The notes under the pieces were generated by a model. The model was not told the DNA's origin, made no database searches, and saw nothing but the letters and a program-made list of their open reading frames with translations. A DNA stretch of 64,000 bases from Endomychus coccineus (taxonomy: Eukaryota; Arthropoda; Insecta; Coleoptera; Endomychidae): the NCBI GenBank assembly GCA_958510875.1, contig OY294070.1, forward strand, positions 115,362,703 to 115,426,702. Reading direction: 5' to 3'. Shown one piece after another: positions 11,335 to 21,908 of this stretch (position 1 is the stretch's first letter; every line of letters starts with the position of its first letter). The position numbers and the translations under genes are program-made.

Positions 11335-11377
11335 TGCCCTGAAGATGCTACCTGTAATGGTTGGCGAAACGTCGGCA
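11335..11377 (+). ncRNA. hammerhead-like ribozyme motif of a Penelope-like element
   Basis: Seen in order: stem I strand UGCC (11335-11338), core CUGAAGA (11339-11345, fits CUGANGA), a stem II of about 6 pairs (GCUACC with GGUUGGC, one bulge), GAAAC (11366-11370), GUC (11371-11373) as the cleavage triplet, and GGCA (11374-11377), which closes stem I. Stem III would be only A-U and C-G with no loop, so cleavage as a dimer or in tandem would be expected. All core positions are intact. It lies downstream of a GIY-YIG fragment; Penelope-like elements are known to carry such ribozymes. Activity is not shown. Confidence 0.6.
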
Positions 11378-11563
11378 TCAAGTCGAGCTATTGTGAGGCG
11401 GAATCCATCCGGAAGCCAAGATTTTTCACTATCATATAATACTTTTCATAATTTTTGTAATCCATTTTGCACTGAGAAATACTAAATAGTAGAAATGAAG
11501 TATTTACTTAAACTATCAACGGTGCTTATCTAGAGAATGGTGAAAAATACCCAACATGTTATA

Positions 11564-13004
11564 CTGGGTTCCCCATAATAGACTACCCATTATATATTAT
11601 TAATAAATTCCCAACGAGATAACTAAATAGGTTGTTCTCTGTGGGATTATTTTCTGTAGTCTTTGGGATTCAAGTAAATTATCAATCAAGTAGGCGCCTG
11701 TCACAAATAAATTTTAAATTAATAATTTCGTGGAAAGCCATTTTTCTACGAGAAGTTTGTTAGTTTTCATCAATAACTATTTAATTTTTTTGCTTTGAGA
11801 CATTATTTCAACATCCGTTTGAACTTTCATGGATTACCCAGTCCAACAACGTGTGTTTTGTGTAGAAACTTACATAAGAAGCAATTCGATAGAAGAAGTT
11901 AGGCGTGCATTCCGGCGTCAGTTTAATAACAACAATAGGGGTCACGCGCCAAATCGTAAAACTGTTAAGTTATGGGTTCGTCATTGGCGTGAAAATGGTT
12001 CTGTATAAAATTTGAAGAAGCCTGGACGTCGAAGGACAGTTCGTACACCAGAAAATATTGAACGAGTTAGAATTGCGTTTACGAGAAGTCCTAAAAGGTC
12101 TGCTAATCGACAAACCCTTATCCTAGGAATATCGAAGGGAAGCTTAGATCGAATTCTTCAAAGGGATTTAAAATTTCATCCCTATAAATACCGAATGGCA
12201 CAGCACCTTAGCAATCAAGACAAAGAAGCAAGGTTAGCATTTTGTCAAGAGTTTTTGGATTTACATCAAGGAGCAATTCACAGTCTCCTAAAGACCGACG
12301 ATGCAAATTTTTATTTGAACGGCATGGTCAATGAACATAATTTTAGATATTGGTCGAATAAATATCCTCGTGAAATCTTTACACAGAACCTCCATAATCC
12401 AAAAGTTGTTGTGTGGTGAGGAGTAGGATCTTTTGGTATTATTAGCCCTTATTTTTTTGAGGATGGAAATAACCGCGCTGTAACAGTAACATCCGAGCGC
12501 TATGTTTATATGCTAGAGACATTTCTCATTCCAGAATTAAATAGACGAGGATTACTAAACAATGCCTTACTATTCCAACAAGATGTTTAATGGCCGACTC
12601 ATTTCTCGATTCGGAGATTTGCCTTGGCCTTCGAGGTCCCCCGACTTAACGGCACCCGATTTTTTCCTGTGGGGATATTTAAAAGCCAAAGTGTTTGCGA
12701 GTCGTCCAGGTACAATCGAGGAACTGAAAGTCAAAGTTCATGGAAAAGTTGAAGGAATAGACGAAGGTTTGCTACGGCGTGTAATGAACCACTTTTTATC
12801 TAATATTGAAAAATGTGTTGAAGTTGGTGGAGGTCATTTAGAAGACGTGATTTTTAAAAGTTAAAATAAAATTAGCCAAATATTTATAAGTTATCATAAA
12901 TCCCAAAGAGTTAGCTGTAATTCAGTAAAATAAAAAATTTGTTTTCTTTACTAAAAAAATTTTAATTCGAATATTAAAATGGGTAGTCTATTATGGGGAA
13001 CCCA
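11564..13004 (+). mobile_element. mariner-like transposon with TA target repeats
   Basis: The ends are inverted repeats sharing GGGTTCCCCATAATAGACTA and then CCCAT. They are flanked by TA at 11562-11563 and 13005-13006, the target duplication of Tc1/mariner elements. The 1,441-base length and a single transposase frame inside (11829-12864) fit an originally complete element. The coding frame is broken, so it can move only with help, if at all. Confidence 0.92.
11829..12864 (+). pseudogene. mariner-like transposase, broken
   Basis: ATG 11829 opens a frame with a helix-turn-helix N-terminus (PVQQRVFCVETYIRSNSIEE) and a second DNA-binding block (KTVKLWVRHWRENGS). TAA at 12006 interrupts it. The frame then resumes through LDRILQRDLKFHPYKYR and the first catalytic aspartate region KTDDANFYLNGM (about 12290). 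A TGA at 12417 follows the VVVW block. The second catalytic block LLFQQD is present (about 12570), but about 25 residues after it are lost through a deletion with a frameshift. The last frame (12562-12864) has WPSRSPDLTAPDFFLWGYLK with the third aspartate and the C-terminus. Two stops and one deletion make it inactive. Confidence 0.9.
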
Positions 13005-13006
13005 TA

Positions 13007-14924
13007 TATATTTGGACTGAGAAAAAAAATGATCTTTCCAATGATGTCTAACCCAACTATGACTTCCATATAAAAAACACAACTTACTCGCATTTTGAGA
13101 ATTTATTATAATAAGTGACTATGCCTCTGCATTCCACTTGTAAAAGTGCCTCAAGAAGGTAGGAATTATTTTATTCCAATTCCATGAATCACTGAGATAT
13201 ACCTGAAAAACGAAAACAAAACACGATAGGCAATTTTTAATTTCACCATTGACATTTTCCCAAAAAAACAAAATTCGAGGGGGTTCCTTTTTTGGTATCT
13301 ATTATACTTATCAAAATTCCTTATTAGAACATCAAGATTTAGCTACACTGTACATTTAAGAAGTCTAGCTCGAAGGACCGTTACCGAAGGTGAATACAGA
13401 ATACTTCCTGAAGTAAATTGATACATTAGAGCTGTCATATTAGAGTTCCAGCATCTTTATTGATTTTGGCATTATTATTATTATAAAACATTTTTCCAAA
13501 GTTAAGTTGAAAACTTTTTGATTGCATTGATAATTTGACTCCGACATTAAAAGAGTTTTAAATTGATTTCAGGTCTTCAGAATATGGGTTTGTATCTAGG
13601 TTTCAATGCAAACTAAGTCTATTGTAATTACAATCAGTTGATTTTCACGGTTCAAGGATTTGTAATCTTCTGCATCACAATTAATTTATTCTTGTAAATC
13701 TCGAAGATGATTGAATCCCATCATTATCAGGCTTCATTCTAAATAATAATATAGTTGAACTGTTGAACATCGTAATAGTGAACAATTTGACCTTCCATAA
13801 ACAGACTTGAGTTTGATATTCAAATTGATTGAACGGAATCGATGAGAGTAAACAATTTCCTGATTGGTGTGTTAGATGTAATAATAACCGAAAGGCTACA
13901 TGAATTGTTTAGTTTCGGTCTAATGATCTTGGGACGCGAATTCAGTGCAATATGAAATCCAATCCGATCGATTTGTTTGTTTGTGAAAATATGTACAGGA
14001 TGTGTATGAAAATTTGACTCGTTGGATTGTCCTTTTATAGAATGAGTAATTCCTTTTACTCGTACTTTGAATCATAGAATATCTCAAACTGAATTAATAT
14101 TTGGGTGGACTTTAATTCCTCACATAAATTTGTTATTCATATGTTTTGTACACAAAATAAACTTTTATAGCGGTGAATAATAATTTCAATTGAAAACATC
14201 CGTTACTGAATTTTCATAAATGAATGAGACATATTTCTTAAATACTCATTGTAGGAGAAATGCTTCTGTGATTATTTCGTCAGGACGTCGCATTCTCATT
14301 CTTGGAGTCTGATCTATGAGCTATTAGTCCAGTCAATGAAGCGCTAAAATGACCAAAATCTGTTACTTGAGTTCAACAAAATGAATTTCAGTAGAAACTT
14401 GCTTAATGGGTTAGTAGTGAGGTCAATGGTAAATTTCATGAGGAAATGTTTGGAAGTGAGAAACACCTCTTTTATCACGGGTTCCGTAACTTGTGGAATT
14501 TGGGTAAAAATGAAATAAAAATAATATACGTACCTTGCATGGCCCTGATTAAGATGTTTATACTCTTGCGAATTTTTCTGAAAATTGAATATTCTCCAAG
14601 ATATGGTCACTCGAAAATTCATGAGGGGAAATGTAAAACGTGTAAAAAAATCTGAAAAAATTCAATCATGTATGATCGAAATACAACTTTTTTCAATAGT
14701 GTGTTTTTCCTGGAGAAACATGAAAAACCAGCCGTTTCTTTGACATTGTAGCGCTTTGAAAATATTTAATCGAAAAAAAAAATGAAAAAATCCGGACGTA
14801 TTGATTGAGCAATAATTGTTGTCTAATTTTTTTCAACATGCATATTTTCCAAGTTACACACTATACAACATTTTTAGTACCACAAAAAATATAAGAAAAT
14901 TTGTAAATAGGTTGAATTTATATG
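13007..14924. other. stretch without a recognised gene
   Basis: AT-rich sequence. The frames at 14344-14655 lie on both strands of the same stretch and have no recognisable content. Confidence 0.4.
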
Positions 14925-15580
14925 TATTATTGTGAAAAAATAATAAATCTATATATTAAAAACAGTTTTAAATGTTTAAACTAATTTTAAACTGAAATAG
15001 TAGTAACAATTCCGGAATTTTTAAAAAATTTTAATTTTTTTATGATAATTTTTATTGATGGTTGAAATAACACCGTTTTTATTATTAACTTCCCCCATTT
15101 GTTTCGGTATAATGAATAAAAAAACTCTTGTAAAAACGACATTATTTTTTACGTCCTGTTTTTTTTCTAATTGCTCCAATTTACTTATATTTCTTTATCG
15201 TCATTGTACAAAATAAATTTTCACTTTTTCAAATTTTTATTTGTTTCTCATAATATTTTAAAGAATTAATTTATTTTGTACAATGACTATAAAGAAATAT
15301 GAAAAAACTGAATCCATTGTATTATCCAGAAAATAGTGTCGTTCTCACGAGGGCTTTCTTAGTCATTATAAGGAAAAAAATGTTATTGTGGGAAAAAGGT
15401 ATCGATAAAAAGTCATATTTTGAAACCGTCTGTATAACTTGTCACAATTTCGTGATTGAAAATTGAAAAAAAATTACGGATTAATTTCCTACTATTTCAG
15501 TTTGAAAATTTGTTATAACATTCAAAAATTGTTTTGATATACAGAAGTAATATTTTTCATAATAATACATAAACTTTGGT
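14925..15580. repeat. long degenerate inverted repeat
   Basis: The left half (14925-15235) and right half (15255-15580) match in reverse complement with moderate divergence. Clear anchors are CTGAAATAGTAG near 14992 against CTACTATTTCAG near 15490, and the pair at 15188-15218 and 15265-15303 containing CATTGTACAAAATAAATT. No frame is present. This is probably an old foldback element, but I could not find a target duplication. Confidence 0.65.
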
Positions 15581-16374
15581 GGCGTAGAATAGAAAACGCC
15601 ACTGGTTTTAAATATGTAGATATCAAACACATACATTTAGTTGCTATTATATACCGGAAATGAAAAACCCGAATTGGTTACGGTTGATGAATACGTTATA
15701 ATATGTCATTATTTGTTGTTCTTAATGTTGATGTGTTATTTAAATTTGAGATGTGTTGTTCTAGTTGTTCTTCTTATGTTTTTCAATATAATGATATTTC
15801 AGTATTTGGAATATTTGTATTACAATTAAATTCATTGACATATACAGATAGGGAAAGTGGTGTTAGCTGGCCATGAATATTAATTAGGTAGGGGGTTGCC
15901 TCACAACCCTTTTGAAGGTTACAAAAACATATTACTAATCTATTGGGAATAAATATATTTTACAATTATATATTTGACCCGTAGCCCGAAAGCAAAATGT
16001 TGCGCTAATAAAAGGATAGTATGTGCCAAAATTCCTTTCATTTTTGAAATTGTGTTGATACTATTTTTGCATAATCATAACAGTGTCCTGGTTATGAATA
16101 TTTATATATAATAAAAATGATAAATTACCATAAAGTAAGGGCTTCCACCATCGATTTTTTAACAATCATACATTCAATAGAAGTGTCCGCAACTAGTATA
16201 TTGAAAATTTAAATATGATTTCATCGGTGACGTCACATTTTTGTGTTCAGCGTTATAGAGATAATCCTAAAATCTATAGATAATGCACCATATTTACTTC
16301 ATAATAATGTTGATATATACCCTTATGACAGCCCACATGATAGCAAAATATTATGATGATGCATAGTATATAAC
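15581..16374. other. stretch without a recognised gene
   Basis: Nothing coding seen; AT-rich. Confidence 0.4.
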
Positions 16375-18080
16375 AGTGTTTAATTCATTCAAATCCATCT
16401 TGCAAAATAGGACACAAAGAATCTGTTGGAATGAAGAATTATCTAATGAGGTGAGAGTTGGGTATGGAGTACCACAAGGATCTGCATTAGGTCCGATACT
16501 ATTTATTGTATTCGTAAATGAGCTTTAGAAACAGTGTTTTAACTTGTCAATACTGCGACGATATGTCTGCTTTAGCCACTGGAAGGAATAAAGAAGAAGT
16601 GAAAACCAAAATAAATAATATTATCTTAGAAGCTAAGCTATGGTTTGTTACTAATGAATCAAAATTGAATCAGAACAAAACATCATATCTTACTTTTGGT
16701 TACAAATGAATTCAGCAAAATATTAAATTCCTGGGCTTATATATTGATGGCATTCTCAATTGGTCAAATCATATGGAATCAACCTGTAAGAAACTATGGA
16801 GAAAATTGAAAACATTAACTACTTATGAAGATATAAAAACAGCGTATTTTGCCAATATACATTCATTATTATATGGTATTCTCATATGGGATACGTCAGC
16901 GAATGCAGATAAACTTTTCAACCAACAAAAAAAGACTTATGATAATGTGTAGCATTGGACAAAGGCATTCGTGTAGAGACTTTGTGAAAAAAGATACTTA
17001 TACAGGATGAGTCAGTGTTTTGTAGACAAACTGCAACAGGAGATAGAACAAGTGTTTTTAAGAAGAAAAATTCCCATAAACATATTCGTAGAAGGTTTCG
17101 TTTTCGAGATACAGGGTGTTTAAATTTAAAAAAAAATTTAGTTTTTTGCGAATATCTCCGGAACCGTTTATCGTATAAAAGACAGCTTTTGTAAGCATTT
17201 CCTACTCATAGTAAGCTATGTCCTGTGTGATAAAAAATTTTTTTTACTCTTAATTGGTGAAGATTTTGAAGGGGTACTGGGTGTTTTTCTGTCCAACTTC
17301 TACGCCACTGAAAAAAGTACGGTTTTGAACCGCCAATGTCTTCTACACAAAAAAAGTACTCTTTGTCATAAGCTCTAAAGTTGACCGTTTTCGAGAAAAA
17401 CCATTTTTTATGTTGAAAAACATGGTCAATTCTTACTAATTAAACAAAATTTATTCAAACGTTAGAACAAGTAACAAAACCAAAGGATTGACCATGTTTT
17501 TCAACATAAAAGTTAATTTTTCTCGAAAACTGTCAACTTTAGAGCTTATGACCAAGTACCTTTTTCGTGTAGAAAACATTGGCGGTTCAAATGGTAGTCT
17601 CAAAACCGTCCTTTTTTCAGTGGCGTAGAAGGTGGGGAGAAAATTACCCACTACCCCTTCAAAATCTTCACTAATTATAACTAGAAAAAAATTGTTTAGC
17701 GCACAAAACATAGCCTACTATGAGTAGAAAACGATCACGAAAGCTGTTTTCTGTACGATAAACGGTTCCGGAGATATTCGCAAAAAACGAAATTTTTTTT
17801 TCAATTTCAACATCCTGTATCTCGAAAGCGAAGCCTTCTACGACATATGTTTATGAGAACTTTTCTCCTTAAAAACATCTGTTCTATCTCATGTTGAAGT
17901 TTGTCTACAAAAAACTGACTCACCCTGTGTATGCTTAAAGTATACTCACAATAATTTGATTTATTTTAAAACTAATGGTGAATATCGTAACTTCAATACT
18001 TGCAATCGAAATGCTTTATAAACAGCTCTACATACGAAGAAAGTTACCAAACTATTCGTTAGTTATTGGGGAACTAAGTT
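16375..18080 (+). pseudogene. jockey-like LINE, split by a hairpin element
   Basis: Bases 16375-16520 read ILQNRTQRICWN and then GYGVPQGSALGPILFIVFVN, the RT region with the PQG turn. The next frame has QYCDDMSALATGRNKEEVKT, where the catalytic box is YCDD. Further on come FLGLYIDGILNWSNHMEST and a piece reading TAYFANIHSLLYGILIWD. The last coding part before the insertion is CRDFVKKDTY (about 16970-17000). After the hairpin element (17001-17929) the frame resumes with LKVYSQ (about 17936) and a typical C-terminal stretch to about 18060. Many stops and frameshifts are present, so it is inactive. Confidence 0.75.
17001..17929. mobile_element. hairpin element, inner-arm family, copy 1
   Basis: The two halves are inverted copies from TACAGGATGAGTCAGTG at the left to CACTGACTCACCCTG-like sequence at the right (seen there as CTGACTCACCCTG). 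TA (left) and TG (decayed TA, right) flank them. The inner arms carry CGAATATCTCCGGAACCGTT, and the loop is near 17440-17480. The inner arms match the elements at 42537-43455 and 53092-53891; the outer 110 bases do not. No coding frame. The TA target suits mobilisation by a Tc1/mariner transposase. It sits inside a LINE. Confidence 0.85.
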
Positions 18081-18081
18081 A

Positions 18082-18833
18082 TACAGTAAGTTGTTATTCT
18101 TCATAAAAAGTTCTGCATATTCTATAATCTAAAATACAATCATCAATATCAAATTTTTTCAGTCGTATACGCGGTTTGTCAAAAAATATGAATTTTACTC
18201 AAGAGTAAAGTACCTTCATATTTGACAATAGCGAAAATTGTTATGAAGAAAAGTTGATCAGAACCAGAAACTGCGTTCAAATATGCAGCTACATTCATTA
18301 ACATTGAGAAATTGTTTTTTTTTACTAATCTTTTTATTTAAATGAACACTTATCTCTTGTGATTATGAAACAAATGATAACTAATACTAGAAATAAACAA
18401 AAATTAATTTCTCATCTATTCCACTAATACCTCGACATATCCACCCTCTCGTTCAATACATAAATTATTTGTATGTCAGTGCATCATAAATTACATGTAA
18501 CTACAGGTGAAATTGCATTGATATTGTAGCCAAAAAGAAAAAATAATTTTCTCAATGTATATGAATGTAATTGCATATTTGAACGTAGTTTTCAGTTCTG
18601 ATCAACTTTTCTTTATAACAATTTTTGATATTGTCAAATATAATGGTACTTTACTCTTGAGTGAAATTCATATTTTTTGACAAATCGCGTAAATGACTGG
18701 AACAATATAATATCTGATGATTGTATTTCAGATCTTAGAACATGCAGAACTTCTTATGAAGAATAATTTTTTTCCCTAAAATTAGTTATAAAAAAGTTTC
18801 CCATATGGTTCCAACTTAGTGAGACATACTGTA
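18082..18833. mobile_element. hairpin element with TACAGTA ends
   Basis: The inverted halves are anchored by TTCTTCATAAAAAGTTCTGC (about 18099) against GCAGAACTTCTTATGAAGAA (about 18742), and by GATCAGAACCAGAAACTGCG against CAGTTCTGATCAAC. The outermost TACAGTA and TACTGTA agree, but about 50 bases of the left outer arm are missing compared with the right. No frame. Possibly a TA-target element that inserted into or next to the end of the preceding LINE. Confidence 0.7.
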
Positions 18834-19844
18834 TTTTACAATCATACATTTAACTCACGAAAGCGAAAATTTATGTTAAAAATAGGAGGGTGAAAGAACT
18901 TGGTGATTTACGGATCAGTGAATTCTGTCATTGTATTAACACACTATTTTCATGAATGAACGACAATTTAACATTCCATATACGGCGATTGTTTTGTGGT
19001 AGTTCTCATTTATTATCCTTTCATGGTAGAAAATCGATTGTTGTTTCTTTTTTGCTCGAATCAATATATTAGTTTATGGTTCAATTTTAAAATGAACGTT
19101 GATCAAATAGACGCATAAGACAAATTGAATTAGAGAAGAATGTTTTCGTTGTCTGGTATGTCACAGAGAAATCCATTATTGAAGATGTCCTTCAGCAACG
19201 ATACGTTTTCATGGATCTCCAAAAACGTTCAACATCGACATTCCTCATGAGCGCGTTTTCAAGTATAAATAATTCAGTGCAAATCCAGTACAAATATATC
19301 GACCATCTGTACTATCATGAGAGTTTACAATTTCAATTGCAACCGCGCTCGAGTAAGAGAATCACCACGTGTTGAAATATATGTAGTGGAAATCGAACTA
19401 AAGAGATTATGAATGGATATTCGAATGAGAAGGGTATTATAATGATCATATCTACTCATCCATGCATATCGCATGTCGCTCAGAGTATTAAGTATATCGG
19501 ATACTTTATAATAATTATTTGTACTAGAGACGACCCCAAGAAGTGCAGCGTCTCTATAGCAACAACAAGTATGATATATATACAGGATGTTCCTGTTTAT
19601 AATAGGAATACTTAACCGGTCGCTAGTCCATCGAAAAATTACTTGAAACCACTAATCTGATTTTTTTCATAAGGGCTTTATAAGGGAGATGTATCCTCAC
19701 AAAGTTCGGTTTAATAAATTGTCTCCAACCAGGGAGGATTTGCAATGGATTTGCGGCACTGCTGTTCTATTGTGGTTTCCATGGAAGTTTCTTGTTCAAG
19801 ATGACTCCTCGATATTTGGTTTGGACAATGAAGTTAATCACTTA
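18834..19844. other. stretch without a recognised gene
   Basis: A lone TATACAGGATGTTCCTG at about 19575 resembles the end of the hairpin or mariner-like families here, without a visible partner. No coding content recognised. Confidence 0.4.
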
Positions 19845-20983
19845 TAGTCCAGGCAACGAACCAGAAAAAAAAATATAGTAAGCAAAATTTTTTTTGCATT
19901 TTGTTCCTAATACCCCATAGATCATTCATGACTATCAAGACCGCGGGGGTTGACCTTTCTACCCCCTCAAAACGGGGTTTCAACCCCTCAGAGGAACATT
20001 CTTATAAAAACAGTCCATAATCAATGAATTAAGAGCCGAAAATGACACCTAGTATGTTTTTTGGATTGCTGATCACGATTCCGCAGTTAGTTTTCTCGGA
20101 AAACTCCCTCCAGATGATACATTTGGAAAATTTATATAAAATATATAATATTGTTGCAAAAATGACGTCTAGTAGGTTTTTCGGGTCGCTGATCACGATT
20201 CCGCTGTTATTTTTCCCAAAAAACTCTCCAGATGGAAAATTCGGGAAATTTGAGATTTTCCTGAGACGTTTGTGGATGATAAAGTATAATTTTGTTGAAA
20301 AAATGAATAATAAAGTATAATTTTGTTGCTAAAATGACCTCTAGTAGGTTTTTTGGGTTGCTGATCACGATTCCGCTGTTATTTTTCCAAAAAGTCTCTC
20401 CAGATGGAACATTCGGGAGATTTTCCTGAGATGGTTATGAATAATAAAGTATAATTTTGTTGCAAAAATGACTGGAGGTCATGACTAGAGGTCATTTTTG
20501 CAACAAAATTATACTTTATTATTTATTCATAACCGTCTTAGGAAAATCTCAAATTCCCCGAATTTTCCATCTGGAGAGACTTTTTTGGGAAAATTACAGC
20601 GGAATCGTGATCAGCGACCCAAAAAATCTACTAGAGGTCATTTGTGCAACAAAATTATGAGTATATATGAATTTTCCAAATTTCCCATCTGGAGGGAGTT
20701 TTCCGAGAAAACTAACTGCGGAATCGTGATCAGCGACACAAAAAAAAAACCAGGGGTCATTTTCGGCTCTTAATTCATTAATCTTGGACTGTTTTTATAA
20801 GAATGCTCCTCTGAGGGGTTGAAACCCTGTTTTGAGGGGGTGGGAAGGTCGACCACCGCGGTCTTGATAGTCATGAATGATCTATGGGTTATAAGGAACA
20901 AAATGCAAAAAATAATTTAAAATTCTAGCTTACTATATATTCTTTTTTATTATGGCCTTTTTCCCGGCTTATTGCCTGGACTA
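19845..20983. mobile_element. long foldback element with repeats inside its arms
   Basis: The ends TAGTCCAGGCAA and TTGCCTGGACTA are inverted. The arms match over about 560 bases each, meeting near 20487 (the pair AGGTCATGACTAGAGGTCAT). Each arm holds repeated modules: a block with GCTGATCACGATTCCGC occurs near 20067, 20190 and 20360 in the left arm and at least twice in the right. The first nine terminal bases (TAGTCYAGG) equal those of the element at 4389-5338, and the left flank is again TTA (right flank TTT). No coding frame. It abuts a Penelope-like remnant on its right. Confidence 0.8.
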
Positions 20984-21790
20984 TTTGTTTGTACTGTGTT
21001 TTACAAGTGATGAACTTTCTTTAGAAATGGTGTGACATTTATTCAAAATACGTTCGGCTACCGCTGATTTTTCATCATTAGTTTTCTTTTAATGGGCAAA
21101 ATATTCCTTATAACTAGTTAAAATGTTCCTTCTAGTTTGACCCACATTGTATTTCAAACACGACTCACAATTGATTTTATAAATCCATGATTTGTCGAAA
21201 TCGGAAACTGTATCAAAGATGTTGCCTAAACGATGTTTCAGCTTGTACCCTTACATCTATAAACTGGTTGTATTGCAAATTTAGAAAACAAACTATGGAA
21301 TTTATCAATAACTGAAGAACTATAAGTGAAATTTTGAATTTTTTTCAAGTATTTGGAGGTAATGGCTCTAATTTGGTTCATTGGCTACGTTCCAATTTCG
21401 TTTTTTGTTGTTGTGGTAACCATTGTCTAATACAATTTGGTGAAGTTTCTCAACTTCGTTGTTATAATTTTGCTGGCTCAAAGGGACGTTTAATAATCTA
21501 TGAACTTGATCATTAAACAGAGCTATGTTACATCCAAATGGTCCGCCAGGGTATACCTATTCGTTTGAGTAAGTCTTCTGTATATGTCGAAATTCAAGTG
21601 ATTAGCATCTTTTCTAATGTAAATATCAAGGATAGGAAGCTGATTATCTGTTTCTATATCGACCTCCAAATATTTCAATCAAAATCGAAAGTTTCACTTA
21701 TCATTTGCTATCCACTGGTCATAAAATACTTCCTGCAGAATATTTTTAAATAAGTAGGCAATCATGCTGATAAAAAATGTTTCGATGTAA
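20984..21790 (-). pseudogene. Penelope-like element, RT end and GIY-YIG domain, copy 2
   Basis: On the minus strand, 21665-21540 reads NQLPILDIYIRKDANHLNFD and then YRRLTQTNRYTLADH, the end of a Penelope-like reverse transcriptase. A linker follows, and then YKINCESC-like sequence (with changes) and NVGQTRRNILTSYKEYF (about 21150-21085), the GIY-YIG nuclease start. Upstream on the same strand (to about 21790) is a decayed RT palm. It aligns with 3910-5480 and lacks the foldback insertion found there. Stops and frameshifts are present. The foldback element at 19845-20983 truncates or borders its 3' end. Confidence 0.75.
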
Positions 21791-21908
21791 GACCAGTGGT
21801 AAATTTTCTGCGTAATTTCTTTCAAAATTCTATAGAATATTCAAATTTCCTTCATATTTTATGACCAGTGAATAGCGAATGATGGACTGTTCCTATGGCC
21901 GCTTCGTC

